Shown: positions 8,335 through 16,181, counted from the stretch's first letter. The stretch is DNA of 27,216 nucleotides from an uncultured Alphaproteobacteria bacterium (GCA_903939555.1 CAJAHV010000088.1:1-27216), one strand, 5' to 3'. Notes: a model not told the origin generated them from the sequence alone. Numbers and translations are program-made.

Positions 8335-9025
8335 AGCTGGCTCCGTTGATGTCGAGCGTGCTGCCGGTCAGCGAGGGCGGCGCGTCGCTCGCCAGCCAGC
8401 GGATGGCTTCGGCGACTTCTTCGACATCGGCGACCTTGCCGAGCGGGATATCGGCGAGCAATTTTTCGCCGCCGCGGCTCGACAGATATTCCTCGGCCAT
8501 GCCGGTCATGGTGAAACCCGGTGCCACGGCAAAAGCGAGAATATTTTGCAGCGCATAGCCGCGCGCGATGGTCTTGGTCATCGCGATCATGCCGGCCTTG
8601 GCAGCGGCATAATGCCAGTGCGCCGGACTGTCGCCACGATGGCCGGCGCGGCTGGCGACGTTGATGATGCGCCCGCCGCCGTTTGTCTGAAAATGCAGTA
8701 CGGCGTGGCGACACAGGTCGGCGGCGGCTTGCAGGTTGATGGCGTGGCTGCGCGCCCAGGTCGCGGCAAAAGCATCGGCATCGTCGATGTCGGCGGCTTC
8801 GAACACGCCGGCATTATTGACCAGCACATCGATGCGGCCGCCGCCTGCTGCCAGCGCCTGTTGCCAAAGTGCATCGGCGGCGCGGGGCACGGCGAAATCG
8901 GCAGTGATGCAGCCACTGCCGCCGGCGGTCGATTGCCCGATGACATGGTGCCCGGCAGCGGCCAGTGCGCGGCGGGCGGCGGCGCCGATGCCGCGCGAGG
9001 CACCGGTGAGGAGGATATTGACCAT
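8324..9025 (-). CDS. SDR-family oxidoreductase (FabG-like)
   Basis: A 233-residue classical short-chain dehydrogenase/reductase. The cofactor motif TGASRGIG is at residues 7-14, NNAG at 70-73, and the catalytic Ser125, Tyr139 and Lys143 (in NVASRAG and HYAAAKAG) are all present. The C-terminus GSTLDINGASYVR is typical of FabG-like members, which reduce a keto group using NAD(P)H. The substrate cannot be read from the sequence: FabG itself is usually in a fatty acid synthesis cluster, whereas this gene pairs with prmA. A perfect 7-bp inverted repeat (9092-9113) lies about 65 bp upstream and may be regulatory. Confidence 0.92.
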   Translation of the reverse strand: MVNILLTGASRGIGAAARRALAAAGHHVIGQSTAGGSGCITADFAVPRAADALWQQALAAGGGRIDVLVNNAGVFEAADIDDADAFAATWARSHAINLQAAADLCRHAVLHFQTNGGGRIINVASRAGHRGDSPAHWHYAAAKAGMIAMTKTIARGYALQNILAFAVAPGFTMTGMAEEYLSSRGGEKLLADIPLGKVADVEEVAEAIRWLASDAPPSLTGSTLDINGASYVR

Positions 9026-9091
9026 GGCGCTGCTTTGGCGCGCCCGCTGCCGTGTTGCAACAGCCGGAACACAATGGCGCGCCGATTGTAC

Positions 9092-9113
9092 AGTTTCACG
9101 CTGTGATGAAACT
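9092..9113. promoter_or_regulatory. 22-bp inverted repeat upstream of the SDR-prmA pair
   Basis: AGTTTCA (9092-9098) and TGAAACT (9107-9113) form a perfect inverted repeat with an 8-bp spacer. This size and spacing fit a dimeric transcription regulator's operator. TATAAG, a possible -10-like element for leftward transcription, lies close by on the minus strand (9122-9127). No regulator gene is adjacent, so the role is inferred. The rest of the 259-bp gap between SDR and the kinase gene holds a repeat copy (9152-9200) and no gene I can support. Confidence 0.35.
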
Positions 9114-9151
9114 AAGTTGCCCTTATACCATGGCGCAGGTTCATTGACCGC

Positions 9152-9200
9152 TCAGGCGTTGCCTCCGGCGGTTCGGGCCACACAGGCGCCAGACCCCATT
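9152..9200 (+). repeat. Diverged copy of the palindromic repeat arm
   Basis: This stretch aligns with 6911-6957. Shared blocks in order are TCAGGC, GCCTCCGGCGG, GGGCC, AGGC and CCAGACCCCATT, with a 2-nt insertion and scattered substitutions (about 39 of 47 positions agree by eye). It keeps the flanking TCAGGC and CATT, so the repeat unit is longer than the 37-bp arm. There is no clear opposite arm nearby, so this is a half-element. It lies in the gap after the leftward kinase gene. Confidence 0.7.
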
Positions 9201-9284
9201 CAATCAGCATGGTGGTGGCCCTGTGCCTCGCACCACCGACGCCGCTGACATGTCGGCGCTTGTGCAACTTGTCCGAACTCCGGA

Positions 9285-9818
9285 TCAGGCGCGTGTCGGC
9301 GTGGCGAGCAGTGTTTCGATGGCGGTGATGGCCTTGGCCCGGCGGGCAGCCCAGTCACCAGCGATCACGACCGGGGTGATCCGCCGGCTGTCCAACTCGT
9401 CGCGCACGACATTGTGGAAACGGGTGCGCTCATCACCGCCGAACATACGGGTGCCATCATCGATCCAGGGCGTATCGGGCCGGAACAACAGATAGAGATC
9501 GCCGGTCGTCGGCATCGCGCTCAGCAATGGATCGCGCCGGCCATGCAGCATGATCGACCAGGCCGATGTCATGACGACATCGGTATCTTCGATGATCAGA
9601 TGCGGTTGGCCCGCGCTCAATTCCTGGCTTGCGGCGATATGGCCCGCCGCAATGGCGCGCAGTGCAGCGATGCTGAAATCCGTACCATTGCGCTCGGCCC
9701 AACTGCGGCCATATTCGGGCATCAGGACGCCGCCGAAATGCGCCGTAAGTAGTGGTGCCAGCGTCGATTTTCCGGTGCTTTCAACGCCGGTCAGCACAAC
9801 CCGCCGCGTGACGCTCAT
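9285..9818 (-). CDS. NadR-type ribosylnicotinamide kinase (AAA ATPase)
   Basis: A 177-residue stand-alone version of the kinase domain of NadR, which phosphorylates nicotinamide riboside to NMN. The Walker A motif GVESTGKS is at residues 11-18, followed by MPEYGRSWAE as in NadR. Further on are IIEDTDVVMTSAW and LYLLFRPDTPWIDDGTRMFG, both with clear NadR counterparts. The helix-turn-helix and the NMN adenylyltransferase domain of full-length NadR are absent. The start was set at the ATG at 9818, which overlaps the pnuC stop by 4 bp; the frame stays open upstream but only inside pnuC. Coupled to pnuC, the kinase would trap imported nicotinamide riboside by phosphorylation. Confidence 0.88.
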   Translation of the reverse strand: MSVTRRVVLTGVESTGKSTLAPLLTAHFGGVLMPEYGRSWAERNGTDFSIAALRAIAAGHIAASQELSAGQPHLIIEDTDVVMTSAWSIMLHGRRDPLLSAMPTTGDLYLLFRPDTPWIDDGTRMFGGDERTRFHNVVRDELDSRRITPVVIAGDWAARRAKAITAIETLLATPTRA

Positions 9819-10369
9819 GTCGCCGCCCGGCGCCATTGATCCCAGCCCCAGCAGGCGATGCCGAGAAAAATGCCATAGAGCATGGCCGTCGGTAACAGGC
9901 CTTGTGTCGCATACAGCCAGACGGACGTGATGTTGATGCCGATCCACAGCAGCCAGCTTTCGACATGGCGGCGGTCGGTCAGCAATTGCGCAACCATGCT
10001 CCAGGCGGCATTGCCGGCATCGACCCAGGGGGCGGCGGCATCGGTGAGCCGGCTCATTGCCAGGCCCAGTACCAGTGTGCCCAAGGTGCCGGCGGCAAAA
10101 GCGAGCCAGCGGCCGCGCACAGCAAGCGGACGCACCGGCACCGGCGCCGCGCCGGCAGTGGCGCGACGCCAATACCACCAGCCATAGATTTGCGATGCCA
10201 AAAAGAAAATTTGCAGGCCTGCGGCGCTATACAGCCGAGCCTGCAAAAAGACGATAAAGTAAAGCGACACCATCACCACCCCGAACGGGTAGTTCCACAG
10301 TGAACGGCGCGCAATCAGGATGATGTTGATCAGGCCGAACAGTGCAGCGCTGATCTCAAGGGCAGACAC
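9815..10369 (-). CDS. pnuC: PnuC-family vitamin precursor transporter (nicotinamide riboside)
   Basis: A membrane protein of about 184 residues with roughly seven hydrophobic segments. The PnuC hallmark is seen as RRSLWNYPFG near the N-terminus, then LQARLYSAAGLQIFFLASQIYGWWYWRR, and a late segment SWLLWIGINITSVWLYA. PnuC proteins carry nicotinamide riboside by facilitated diffusion and depend on an intracellular kinase. That kinase is encoded immediately downstream with a 4-bp overlap, which favours this substrate over thiamine (PnuT). The start is uncertain: GTG at 10369 gives a usual family N-terminus (MSALEIS), while a TTG at 10396 would add nine residues; neither has a clear ribosome binding site. 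A strong hairpin separates it from the TonB receptor. Confidence 0.87.
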   Translation of the reverse strand: MSALEISAALFGLINIILIARRSLWNYPFGVVMVSLYFIVFLQARLYSAAGLQIFFLASQIYGWWYWRRATAGAAPVPVRPLAVRGRWLAFAAGTLGTLVLGLAMSRLTDAAAPWVDAGNAAWSMVAQLLTDRRHVESWLLWIGINITSVWLYATQGLLPTAMLYGIFLGIACWGWDQWRRAAT

Positions 10370-10404
10370 GAAAACAGTCAATTTTTCAACGAGCAACCGA
10401 TATT

Positions 10405-10443
10405 GAAGCTGCCCCCGTGCGATCTTCGCACGGGGGCAGTTTC
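10405..10443 (-). terminator. Strong hairpin between the TonB receptor gene and pnuC
   Basis: CTGCCCCCGTGCGA (10409-10422) pairs perfectly with TCGCACGGGGGCAG (10426-10439) around a 3-nt loop. Four further outer pairs (one G-T) extend the stem to 18 bp. It starts just after the receptor stop codon (10445-10447). On the minus strand it is followed by AATATCGG, not a T tract, so it may be a partial terminator or an mRNA-stabilising element that lets the receptor be made in excess over pnuC and the kinase. Confidence 0.7.
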
Positions 10444-10444
10444 A

Positions 10445-12943
10445 TCAGAAGCGGTAGCGGATGAGACCGCCATAAGTGCGCGGCTGGCTCGGATAGCCCT
10501 GCAGCGAGCCGGCCTGGGCAACGCCCGGGAACAGCGTCGTGATGAACTGTGAATCGGCGATGTTGCGACCCCAGATCGACACTTCCAGACCACGCGTCAC
10601 GGCCAGCGTGATCGAGGCGTTGAGCGATTGTTCTTCACGCTTGAAGTTGAGGCCCTGCGCGATCAGCACCGGGCTGGACCCGAAGTAATCGACGTGGAAG
10701 ATCGCCTTCATCGTGTCGTTCAGTTCGGCCGAATAGGTTGCCCCGATCGTATAGGCGAACTCGGGGATGCCGGCCGGCCGCTTCCCGGTCAAATCGGTCG
10801 GTACGGTGGCGAATGAACCCGTCACCAGCGCGGTACCGCCGGTGAACGAATCGAACTTCGGATTAAGGTAGGTGAAGTTAGTCGTGATGGTGAAGTTCTT
10901 GATCGGCGACATGGTGGCATCAAGCTCGATACCCGTGGTCGACTGCTTTTCGGCGTTGCCGAGCACAAAGCCGGTACCGGTGAAGATGTTGCCCTGGAAG
11001 CCCTTCAGCGACTGCTTGAACAGCGCCAGGTTGAAGCCGAAGCCATCAAACTGACCCTTCAGGCCGACTTCATAAACCGTGGCATTTTCCGGGTCGGCAA
11101 AACGGGTGCCGGTCGTCAGGTTTGTGACGGCGAGGCCCGCGGTGCGGATCGGCGAAGCTCCCGGTGCCGGGGACTGGGCAGGCGAACCCGGGATGAAGTT
11201 TGCCGGGGTCGGACGGCTGTCACGCGACAGGTTGAACGACGATGCCTTGAAGCCGGTTGCGTAGGTCGCATAAGTGCTCAGATTGCTGTTGAGCTTGTAG
11301 GCGGCACGCAGCGTGTAGGTGAATTTGCTGTCGTTGGTCCTGCCGTCTTCGACCGCATTCGGGAAGTTGAGGAACGGCGGTATGAACTGCAGCCCGCGCA
11401 GTCCGAGGAACGGATTGGCGGCGGGATTGGTCGCCAATGCTGCCGGCACGCCGGCACGTGTGCCGGCCAGCACGAGATCCAACCCCGAGAAAACATCCGT
11501 CGATCTGACGTTGGAAGCCACTTGCTTCTTGTCGTGCGTGTAGTTGCCGCCGGCGGTCAGCGTCAGGCCTTCGACCGGTTCAAAATCAACCTGGCCGAAG
11601 ATCGAATAGGCTTCGTTCTTGTAGTTGTAGCTTTCGAACACACCCTGGCCTTGGGCGCCGAACGTGCCGGCCGGCGTGCCCGGCAGCAGGGCGCGCAGCG
11701 TCGGCTCGAGCGACGAATAGGCACCTCCGCTGAGCGCATTGGCGTAATTCTTGAAATCCTTGCCGAACAGCAGGTTCGAATCGATGCCGATCTTTTCGTT
11801 GAAGTAGAAACCGCCGATCAGGAAATTGAGCGGGCCATCGAACGACGATGCCACCCGCAATTCCTGCGTGAAGGTCTTGATGCTGGTCTGGTTTTCGTTG
11901 TTGCCAATGAGATCAGCGCTGGTGAAATCCGAGTCCTGATTGGTATCGGTCTCGACGCGGCGATAGGCGGTGATGCTGGTCAGCGCGAGCGTGTCTGAAA
12001 GGTTCCAATCGGCTTGGCCCGAGAAACCATAGTTTTCGATCTTGTTGCTCGATGGGATATTGCTTGCCGCCAGATAGGCAAAGGGCTGGTTGCTGATGAC
12101 GCGGCCACCCACGGCGCGAACGGCATTGCCGGTCGGGCCATCGACGATATTGGCGGTAAGGCAGCAATTCTCGTCGATCTTGTCATAATCAGCGATCAGG
12201 CGAATCTTCAGATCTTCCGAGGGCTTGAACAGGATCGAGCCACGCACGCCGTAGCGGTCGCGCTCGTTGGTCTTCTGGTTCAACCCGACATCGAAGCCAT
12301 AGCCGTCGCGCTTGTTGTAATTACCATCCAGGCTGACAGCGATCTTGTCGCCGATCGGGCCGGTGACACCGCCCTTGACGATGATGGCGTTGTAATTGCC
12401 ATAGCTGACTTCGGCATTGCCGCCGAGTTCGAACTGCGGTTCGCGGGTAACGATCGAGATGATGCCGGCCGAAGCGTTCTTGCCGAACAGGGTCGACTGC
12501 GGGCCACGCAGTACTTCGATACGCTCGAGGTTGGGCAGATCGCCGATCTGAGCGGCCGAACGCGAACGATAGACGCCATCGATGAACACGCCGACCGAAG
12601 GCTCGATCCCGGCGTTGTTGGCACCGTTGCCGAAGCCGCGGATGATGAAGTTGGTGTTGGCCGAGCTCTGCAGCTGGTTGACACGCAGCGATGGCACCAG
12701 CGTCTGCAAATCCTTGAGATCGCGGATCTGTGACTGTTCGATCTGGGACTTGCCGGTGACCGAAACCGAAATCGGCGTGTCCTGCAACGTCGCGGTGCGC
12801 TTCGACGCCGTGACGATGATCAGGTCATCGGCTTCATTGGCGGCAGCGGTCGTCTGGGCAAAGGCGGTGCCGGAAACGGCAAGGCCGGTAAAGGCGATCG
12901 AAGCCAGCAGGCTGGCGCGGATCAAGGTGGAGTTGGTGCGCAT
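10445..12943 (-). CDS. TonB-dependent outer membrane receptor
   Basis: An 832-residue outer-membrane receptor. The start was set at the ATG at 12943, because a clear signal peptide follows (MRTNSTLIRASLLASIAFTG, with cleavage after AFA near residue 29); the frame stays open 72 codons further upstream but that part looks non-coding. A TonB-box-like IIVTASKR is near residue 40. The plug follows with FIIRGFGNGANNAG, VFIDGVYRSRSAAQIGDLPNLERIEVLRGPQSTLFGKNASAG, broken here only as a description of consecutive blocks, and the barrel ends GGLIRYRF with the C-terminal Phe needed for BAM insertion. The substrate is not readable. Co-orientation with pnuC and a ribosylnicotinamide kinase suggests an NAD precursor or a related vitamin, but similar receptors carry many substrates. 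Confidence 0.93.
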   Translation of the reverse strand: MRTNSTLIRASLLASIAFTGLAVSGTAFAQTTAAANEADDLIIVTASKRTATLQDTPISVSVTGKSQIEQSQIRDLKDLQTLVPSLRVNQLQSSANTNFIIRGFGNGANNAGIEPSVGVFIDGVYRSRSAAQIGDLPNLERIEVLRGPQSTLFGKNASAGIISIVTREPQFELGGNAEVSYGNYNAIIVKGGVTGPIGDKIAVSLDGNYNKRDGYGFDVGLNQKTNERDRYGVRGSILFKPSEDLKIRLIADYDKIDENCCLTANIVDGPTGNAVRAVGGRVISNQPFAYLAASNIPSSNKIENYGFSGQADWNLSDTLALTSITAYRRVETDTNQDSDFTSADLIGNNENQTSIKTFTQELRVASSFDGPLNFLIGGFYFNEKIGIDSNLLFGKDFKNYANALSGGAYSSLEPTLRALLPGTPAGTFGAQGQGVFESYNYKNEAYSIFGQVDFEPVEGLTLTAGGNYTHDKKQVASNVRSTDVFSGLDLVLAGTRAGVPAALATNPAANPFLGLRGLQFIPPFLNFPNAVEDGRTNDSKFTYTLRAAYKLNSNLSTYATYATGFKASSFNLSRDSRPTPANFIPGSPAQSPAPGASPIRTAGLAVTNLTTGTRFADPENATVYEVGLKGQFDGFGFNLALFKQSLKGFQGNIFTGTGFVLGNAEKQSTTGIELDATMSPIKNFTITTNFTYLNPKFDSFTGGTALVTGSFATVPTDLTGKRPAGIPEFAYTIGATYSAELNDTMKAIFHVDYFGSSPVLIAQGLNFKREEQSLNASITLAVTRGLEVSIWGRNIADSQFITTLFPGVAQAGSLQGYPSQPRTYGGLIRYRF

Positions 12944-13311
12944 GAAAATCCTTCCCAATATTGAAGATCTGAAGCGCTGCGGTGGTTCCGCAGTCGAAAT
13001 GATGGAAGCGGGAGGCCCTGATTGCCGAAAATCCGTTTCGAAAAACCCTGTCGCGTCACGCGCCGGACGAAAGTGCCCGACGGCAGAATGCCATTTACCA
13101 CGAACGATGGTTGGTACCAGCGCCAAGACCATGGACTTCTTACGCGGCACTGCCAGCAATCAGCATGGCTGACAACCGTATCGCCCGACGCTGTTCATAT
13201 AATCTTGTCCAGTGCGACCCATAGGACACAATCGTTGCGCTTGACTTCGCAACACGAGGCCATTCTGTGTGAGCACGGCGCCGCAGGATCGGCCGGACAG
13301 GGAATAGCGGC
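12944..13311. promoter_or_regulatory. Divergent control region between the TonB receptor and GNAT genes
   Basis: This 368-bp gap has no gene that I can support. It holds a hairpin near the receptor start (CTGCGG at 12977-12982 with CCGCAG at 12988-12993) and an inverted repeat, GTTGCG (13234-13239) with CGCAAC (13248-13253) and an 8-bp spacer, which could be an operator. I looked for cobalamin, TPP and NAD riboswitch features and did not recognise any. The leader of the receptor would be long (over 200 nt) if the promoter is near 13200. Confidence 0.35.
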
Positions 13312-13839
13312 GTGACGGCGCAGGCATGGGATTTCACCACGGCGCGGACCCGGGTTCGCCCGGCAGAGGCCGACGATGCCGAAGCGCTGCACGCCAGCCG
13401 CGGTCAGATGCCTTTTGATCCGCAGCAGCGCAGCCTGGCGCAGACGCAGCGCCTGATTGCCGCGATGGACCGGCGCCCGGTGCGCGATGCCGCCGGCTGG
13501 CAGCAGTTCGCCGTGCTCGACCGGGCGTCGGGGTGTTTTCTTGGTGATATCGGCGTCAATTTTGATACGCCGCGTAATCGCCAGGCCGAAATCGGTTTCG
13601 CCTTTGCGCCAGCGGCGCGCCGTCAGGGCCTTGCCGGCGAAGCTGTGGCGGCGATGGTAGAATTGCTGTTCGGGCGCGGCCGCCACCGCTTGATTGCCCA
13701 GACCGACAGGCGCAACCTGCCGGCGCAGCGCTTGCTTGAGAGGCTGCGTTTCCGGCTTGAAGCGGTAACGCTGCAAAGCTGGGAAGAGAACGGCCAATGG
13801 TTCGACGAGGTTGCCTATGCCCGGCTTGCCGATGAATGA
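13312..13839 (+). CDS. GNAT acetyltransferase, RimJ/RimL-like
   Basis: A 175-residue GNAT protein of the ribosomal-protein-serine/alanine acetyltransferase (RimJ/RimL) style. The early RVRPAEADDAEALHASR, the middle GDIGVNFDTPRNRQAEIGFA and the acetyl-CoA loop PAARRQGLAGEAVAAM (about residues 101-116) are typical. The late NLPAQRLLERLRFR matches the usual N-x-x-S/A-x-x-L-L-E-K-L-G-F region. The start is GTG at 13312, with a weak purine stretch (CAGGGAA) before it. The stop overlaps the next gene's ATG by 8 bp, so it leads a four-gene overlapping group. The substrate is unknown; small-molecule or antibiotic acetylation is as possible as protein acetylation. Confidence 0.88.
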   Translation: MTAQAWDFTTARTRVRPAEADDAEALHASRGQMPFDPQQRSLAQTQRLIAAMDRRPVRDAAGWQQFAVLDRASGCFLGDIGVNFDTPRNRQAEIGFAFAPAARRQGLAGEAVAAMVELLFGRGRHRLIAQTDRRNLPAQRLLERLRFRLEAVTLQSWEENGQWFDEVAYARLADE

Positions 13840-14827
13840 TCCGCCGCCCGAAAGGCTCGCTGCCGTGCTGGCGCGGGCGGCGGGCGATGTCGTCGCGGTG
13901 ACACGGGTTGCCGCCTTGTCGGGCGGAGCGGCTTCGGCAACCTATGCTGTCGATGCTGTCCGCAACGGCACGCCCTGGTCGTTGATCCTGCAATGTGCCG
14001 CAGCGGGCGATGTTGCCGATGGCGCCTTGCCCAAGGCTGATCAGGCGGCGTTGCAACGCCTTGCCGGGCGGCATGGCATCCCGGTTGCCGAGGTGGTGGC
14101 GGTGCTGCACCCCGATGACGGCATGGGTCAGGGCTTCATCATGGCGCGGGTCGCGGGCGAGGCGCTGGCGCCGAAATGGTTGAAGGGCGATGGCTTTGCT
14201 GCGGCGCGCGCGGCGTTGACCGGGCAATGTGCGCAAGTGCTGGCGCGGCTGCATGCGATCCCGATTGCCGAGGTGGCCGGTCTGGCACTGCCGGCTGGCC
14301 GTACCGGCGAGGCGCGAATGCGGATGTTTGCGCATTACCGCTCGTTCGGGGTCAATTCGCCGGTATTCGATCTGGCCTTTGCCTGGTTGGCGGAACGCTG
14401 CGGCGATGCCGAGCCCGACGCCATCGTCCATGGCGATTTTCGCAGCGGCAATTTCATCATCGACGAATACGGTCTTGCCGCGGTGCTCGATTGGGAGCTG
14501 GCGCATCTGGGGGAGGGGGCCGAAGACCTGGGCTGGCTGTGCGCCAACGCCTGGCGCTTCGGCATCTGGCAAAAACCGGTTGGCGGCTTTGGCGAGCGCG
14601 ACGCCTTGTATGATACCTATGCCGCCGCCGGGGGCGCCCGGGTCGACCGCGCGCGGGCACACATGTGGGAAGTCTGGGGTACGCTGCGCTGGGGGCTGGC
14701 GTGCCTGCAACTGGGGCATGATCATGTTTCGGGCCGGGTACGCTCGGTCGAACGCGCCGCGATCGGCCGGCGGGTCTCAGAGGTCGAGCTCGACCTGCTC
14801 CATCTCATCCGCTTTGGAGATATCTGA
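13832..14827 (+). CDS. Phosphotransferase family protein (APH/ACAD10-like kinase)
   Basis: A 331-residue protein of the aminoglycoside phosphotransferase-like superfamily. The Brenner motif HGDFRSGN is at residues 200-207 and the metal-binding Asp of VLDWELAHLGEGAEDLGW at 220. The ATG at 13832 was chosen over upstream TTG/ATG codons because it overlaps the GNAT stop (ATGAATGA) and begins like relatives. This branch includes the kinase domain of ACAD10/11, which acts on hydroxyacyl-CoA compounds, so a substrate other than an antibiotic is likely. The N-lobe strand WSLILQ lacks an obvious catalytic Lys/Arg, where family members often have LVLRR. It is followed by DUF6285 (TGATG overlap), its frequent partner. 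No acyl-CoA dehydrogenase lies in this window. Confidence 0.88.
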   Translation: MNDPPPERLAAVLARAAGDVVAVTRVAALSGGAASATYAVDAVRNGTPWSLILQCAAAGDVADGALPKADQAALQRLAGRHGIPVAEVVAVLHPDDGMGQGFIMARVAGEALAPKWLKGDGFAAARAALTGQCAQVLARLHAIPIAEVAGLALPAGRTGEARMRMFAHYRSFGVNSPVFDLAFAWLAERCGDAEPDAIVHGDFRSGNFIIDEYGLAAVLDWELAHLGEGAEDLGWLCANAWRFGIWQKPVGGFGERDALYDTYAAAGGARVDRARAHMWEVWGTLRWGLACLQLGHDHVSGRVRSVERAAIGRRVSEVELDLLHLIRFGDI

Positions 14828-15189
14828 TGAGCGAACAGATCGAAGCGGCAGCGCTGGTCGAGGCGGTGGCTGCCTTTCTCCAATCGATCGAGGGCGAGCT
14901 GTCGGGGCGCAATGCCTTTCATGCCAAGGTGGCGGGCAACGCGCTCGGCATCGTCGCGCGCGAACTGGCGCAGGCCCCACGGGTGGCAGAACAGGCGGCG
15001 CTGAGCGCCTATCTTGGCCATGATGCCGGGCTGGATGCGTTGCGGGCGGAACTGTGCGGGCGGCTGCGCGCCGGGCAGCTGACGCCGGAAACCCCGGGAC
15101 TGCTGCTGGCCCTCAGCGAGGCTGTGATGGCCAAGGTGGCGGTCGACAACCCGCGCTATGCAACGCTGGCACGGGTGCGGGACGCGTGA
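14827..15189 (+). CDS. DUF6285 domain-containing protein
   Basis: A 120-residue, mostly alpha-helical protein matching the small DUF6285 family in layout: an N-terminal LVEAVAAFLQSIE, a central RNAFHAKVAGNALGIVARE and a C-terminal SEAVMAKVAVDNPRYATL. The function is not known. Proteins of this kind are commonly encoded directly beside an APH-like phosphotransferase, as here, where start and stop codons overlap (TGATG) on both sides, suggesting a stoichiometric partner or a small regulator of that kinase. No signal peptide or membrane segment is seen. The assignment rests on recalled family pattern and context. Confidence 0.75.
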   Translation: MSEQIEAAALVEAVAAFLQSIEGELSGRNAFHAKVAGNALGIVARELAQAPRVAEQAALSAYLGHDAGLDALRAELCGRLRAGQLTPETPGLLLALSEAVMAKVAVDNPRYATLARVRDA

Positions 15190-16181
15190 TGACGCGCCGT
15201 GCCCTGGTCGCGGGCGCCGCGGGTGTTGCCGCGGCGGCGCTGCCGGCGGTTCCGGCAAGCGCTGCAGCGCCGTTGCTGCCGGGTGCGCGGCTGAAGCCCG
15301 ACCGCGCACTGAGCGTCGCCGTGCCGGGTGGGCGTGTCTATGTCCGCGTCAATGGCGATCTGGGCAATGGCAAGCCGCCGATCGTCATGCTTCACGGCGG
15401 CCCGGGCAGCTCGCACTGGTATTTCCTCAATGCCACAGCGCTTGCCGATGAGCGCGCGGTGATCCTCTATGACCAGCTCGACAGCGGCCGGTCGGAGTGG
15501 AAGGACGATCCGGCGAATTGGCGGGTGGGGCGATTTGTCGAGGAACTCGAGGCGGTGCGGGTGGCGCTGAACGTGCCGCTTTGGCATGTGCTCGGGGCAA
15601 GTTGGGGCGGCACGGTCGCGCTCGAATATGGCGCGCGCCAGCCGCGCGAACTCGCCGGACTAGTGCTGCAATCGCCGTTGGTGTCGACAGCGGTGTGGCT
15701 CGACGATGCGCGGGCCTTGAAGGACGCGATGCCGCCGGCGGTGCGCGACCTGCTCGACCGCTGTGATGTGGCGGGGGCGGCGCCCCAAGCTGATTGTGAT
15801 GCGGCGACCGATGCCTTTTATGCGCGCCATGTCCGGCGCTACCCGCCACCTGCGGCGATCGCTGCCTATCGCGACGCGCTGCCGCGCAGTTTCAGCGCCG
15901 GGATCTACAACGCCATGTGGGGCAGGGCGGAGTTTACCGCGACGGGGTCGCTCAGGGATTATGACGGGCGGCCGCTGCTGCAACGGCTCGACGGCCGGCG
16001 CACCTTGTTTGTAGCGGGTGAATCCGATGAAGCGCGGCCGGCGACGGTGGCGGCGTTCGCGCGCGCCGTGCCGGGCGGCGCGACGTTCGAGATGGTGCGC
16101 GATGCGGCGCATTCGGTGATGAACGACAATCCAGCGGCGTATGTGACGCTGTTGCGGCACTGGCTGGCCGCACGCGATTAG
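15189..16181 (+). CDS. Alpha/beta hydrolase, S33 proline iminopeptidase-like, Tat signal
   Basis: A 330-residue hydrolase with a likely twin-arginine signal (MTRRALVAG then an Ala-rich hydrophobic stretch to about residue 27), so probably exported folded. The oxyanion block HGGPGSSHWYF is at 69-79. The nucleophile Ser138 lies in GASWGGT, and the acid and base are probably Asp280 (AGESDEARP) and His308 (DAAHSVM). The layout matches proline iminopeptidase and tricorn-factor F1-like enzymes, which release N-terminal residues from small peptides, but esters or amides are also possible. The start at 15189 overlaps the DUF6285 stop (TGATG). It is the last gene of the rightward group, followed by a hairpin. 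Confidence 0.9.
   Translation: MTRRALVAGAAGVAAAALPAVPASAAAPLLPGARLKPDRALSVAVPGGRVYVRVNGDLGNGKPPIVMLHGGPGSSHWYFLNATALADERAVILYDQLDSGRSEWKDDPANWRVGRFVEELEAVRVALNVPLWHVLGASWGGTVALEYGARQPRELAGLVLQSPLVSTAVWLDDARALKDAMPPAVRDLLDRCDVAGAAPQADCDAATDAFYARHVRRYPPPAAIAAYRDALPRSFSAGIYNAMWGRAEFTATGSLRDYDGRPLLQRLDGRRTLFVAGESDEARPATVAAFARAVPGGATFEMVRDAAHSVMNDNPAAYVTLLRHWLAARD

Noticed and set aside
9285..12943. Thiamine uptake (PnuT with thiamine kinase) as the role of the module
   Set aside because: The partner kinase is of NadR type, not thiamine pyrophosphokinase, and no THI element is visible, so nicotinamide riboside is favoured.
12944..13159. N-terminal extension of the TonB receptor by 72 codons
   Set aside because: The real signal peptide begins at the ATG at 12943. 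The upstream part has no export features and would bury the signal peptide.
12944..13311. Riboswitch (cobalamin, TPP or NAD type) upstream of the TonB receptor
   Set aside because: No B12 box, THI box or pnuC-type NAD motif could be recognised; only small hairpins are present. A covariance-model scan would settle it.
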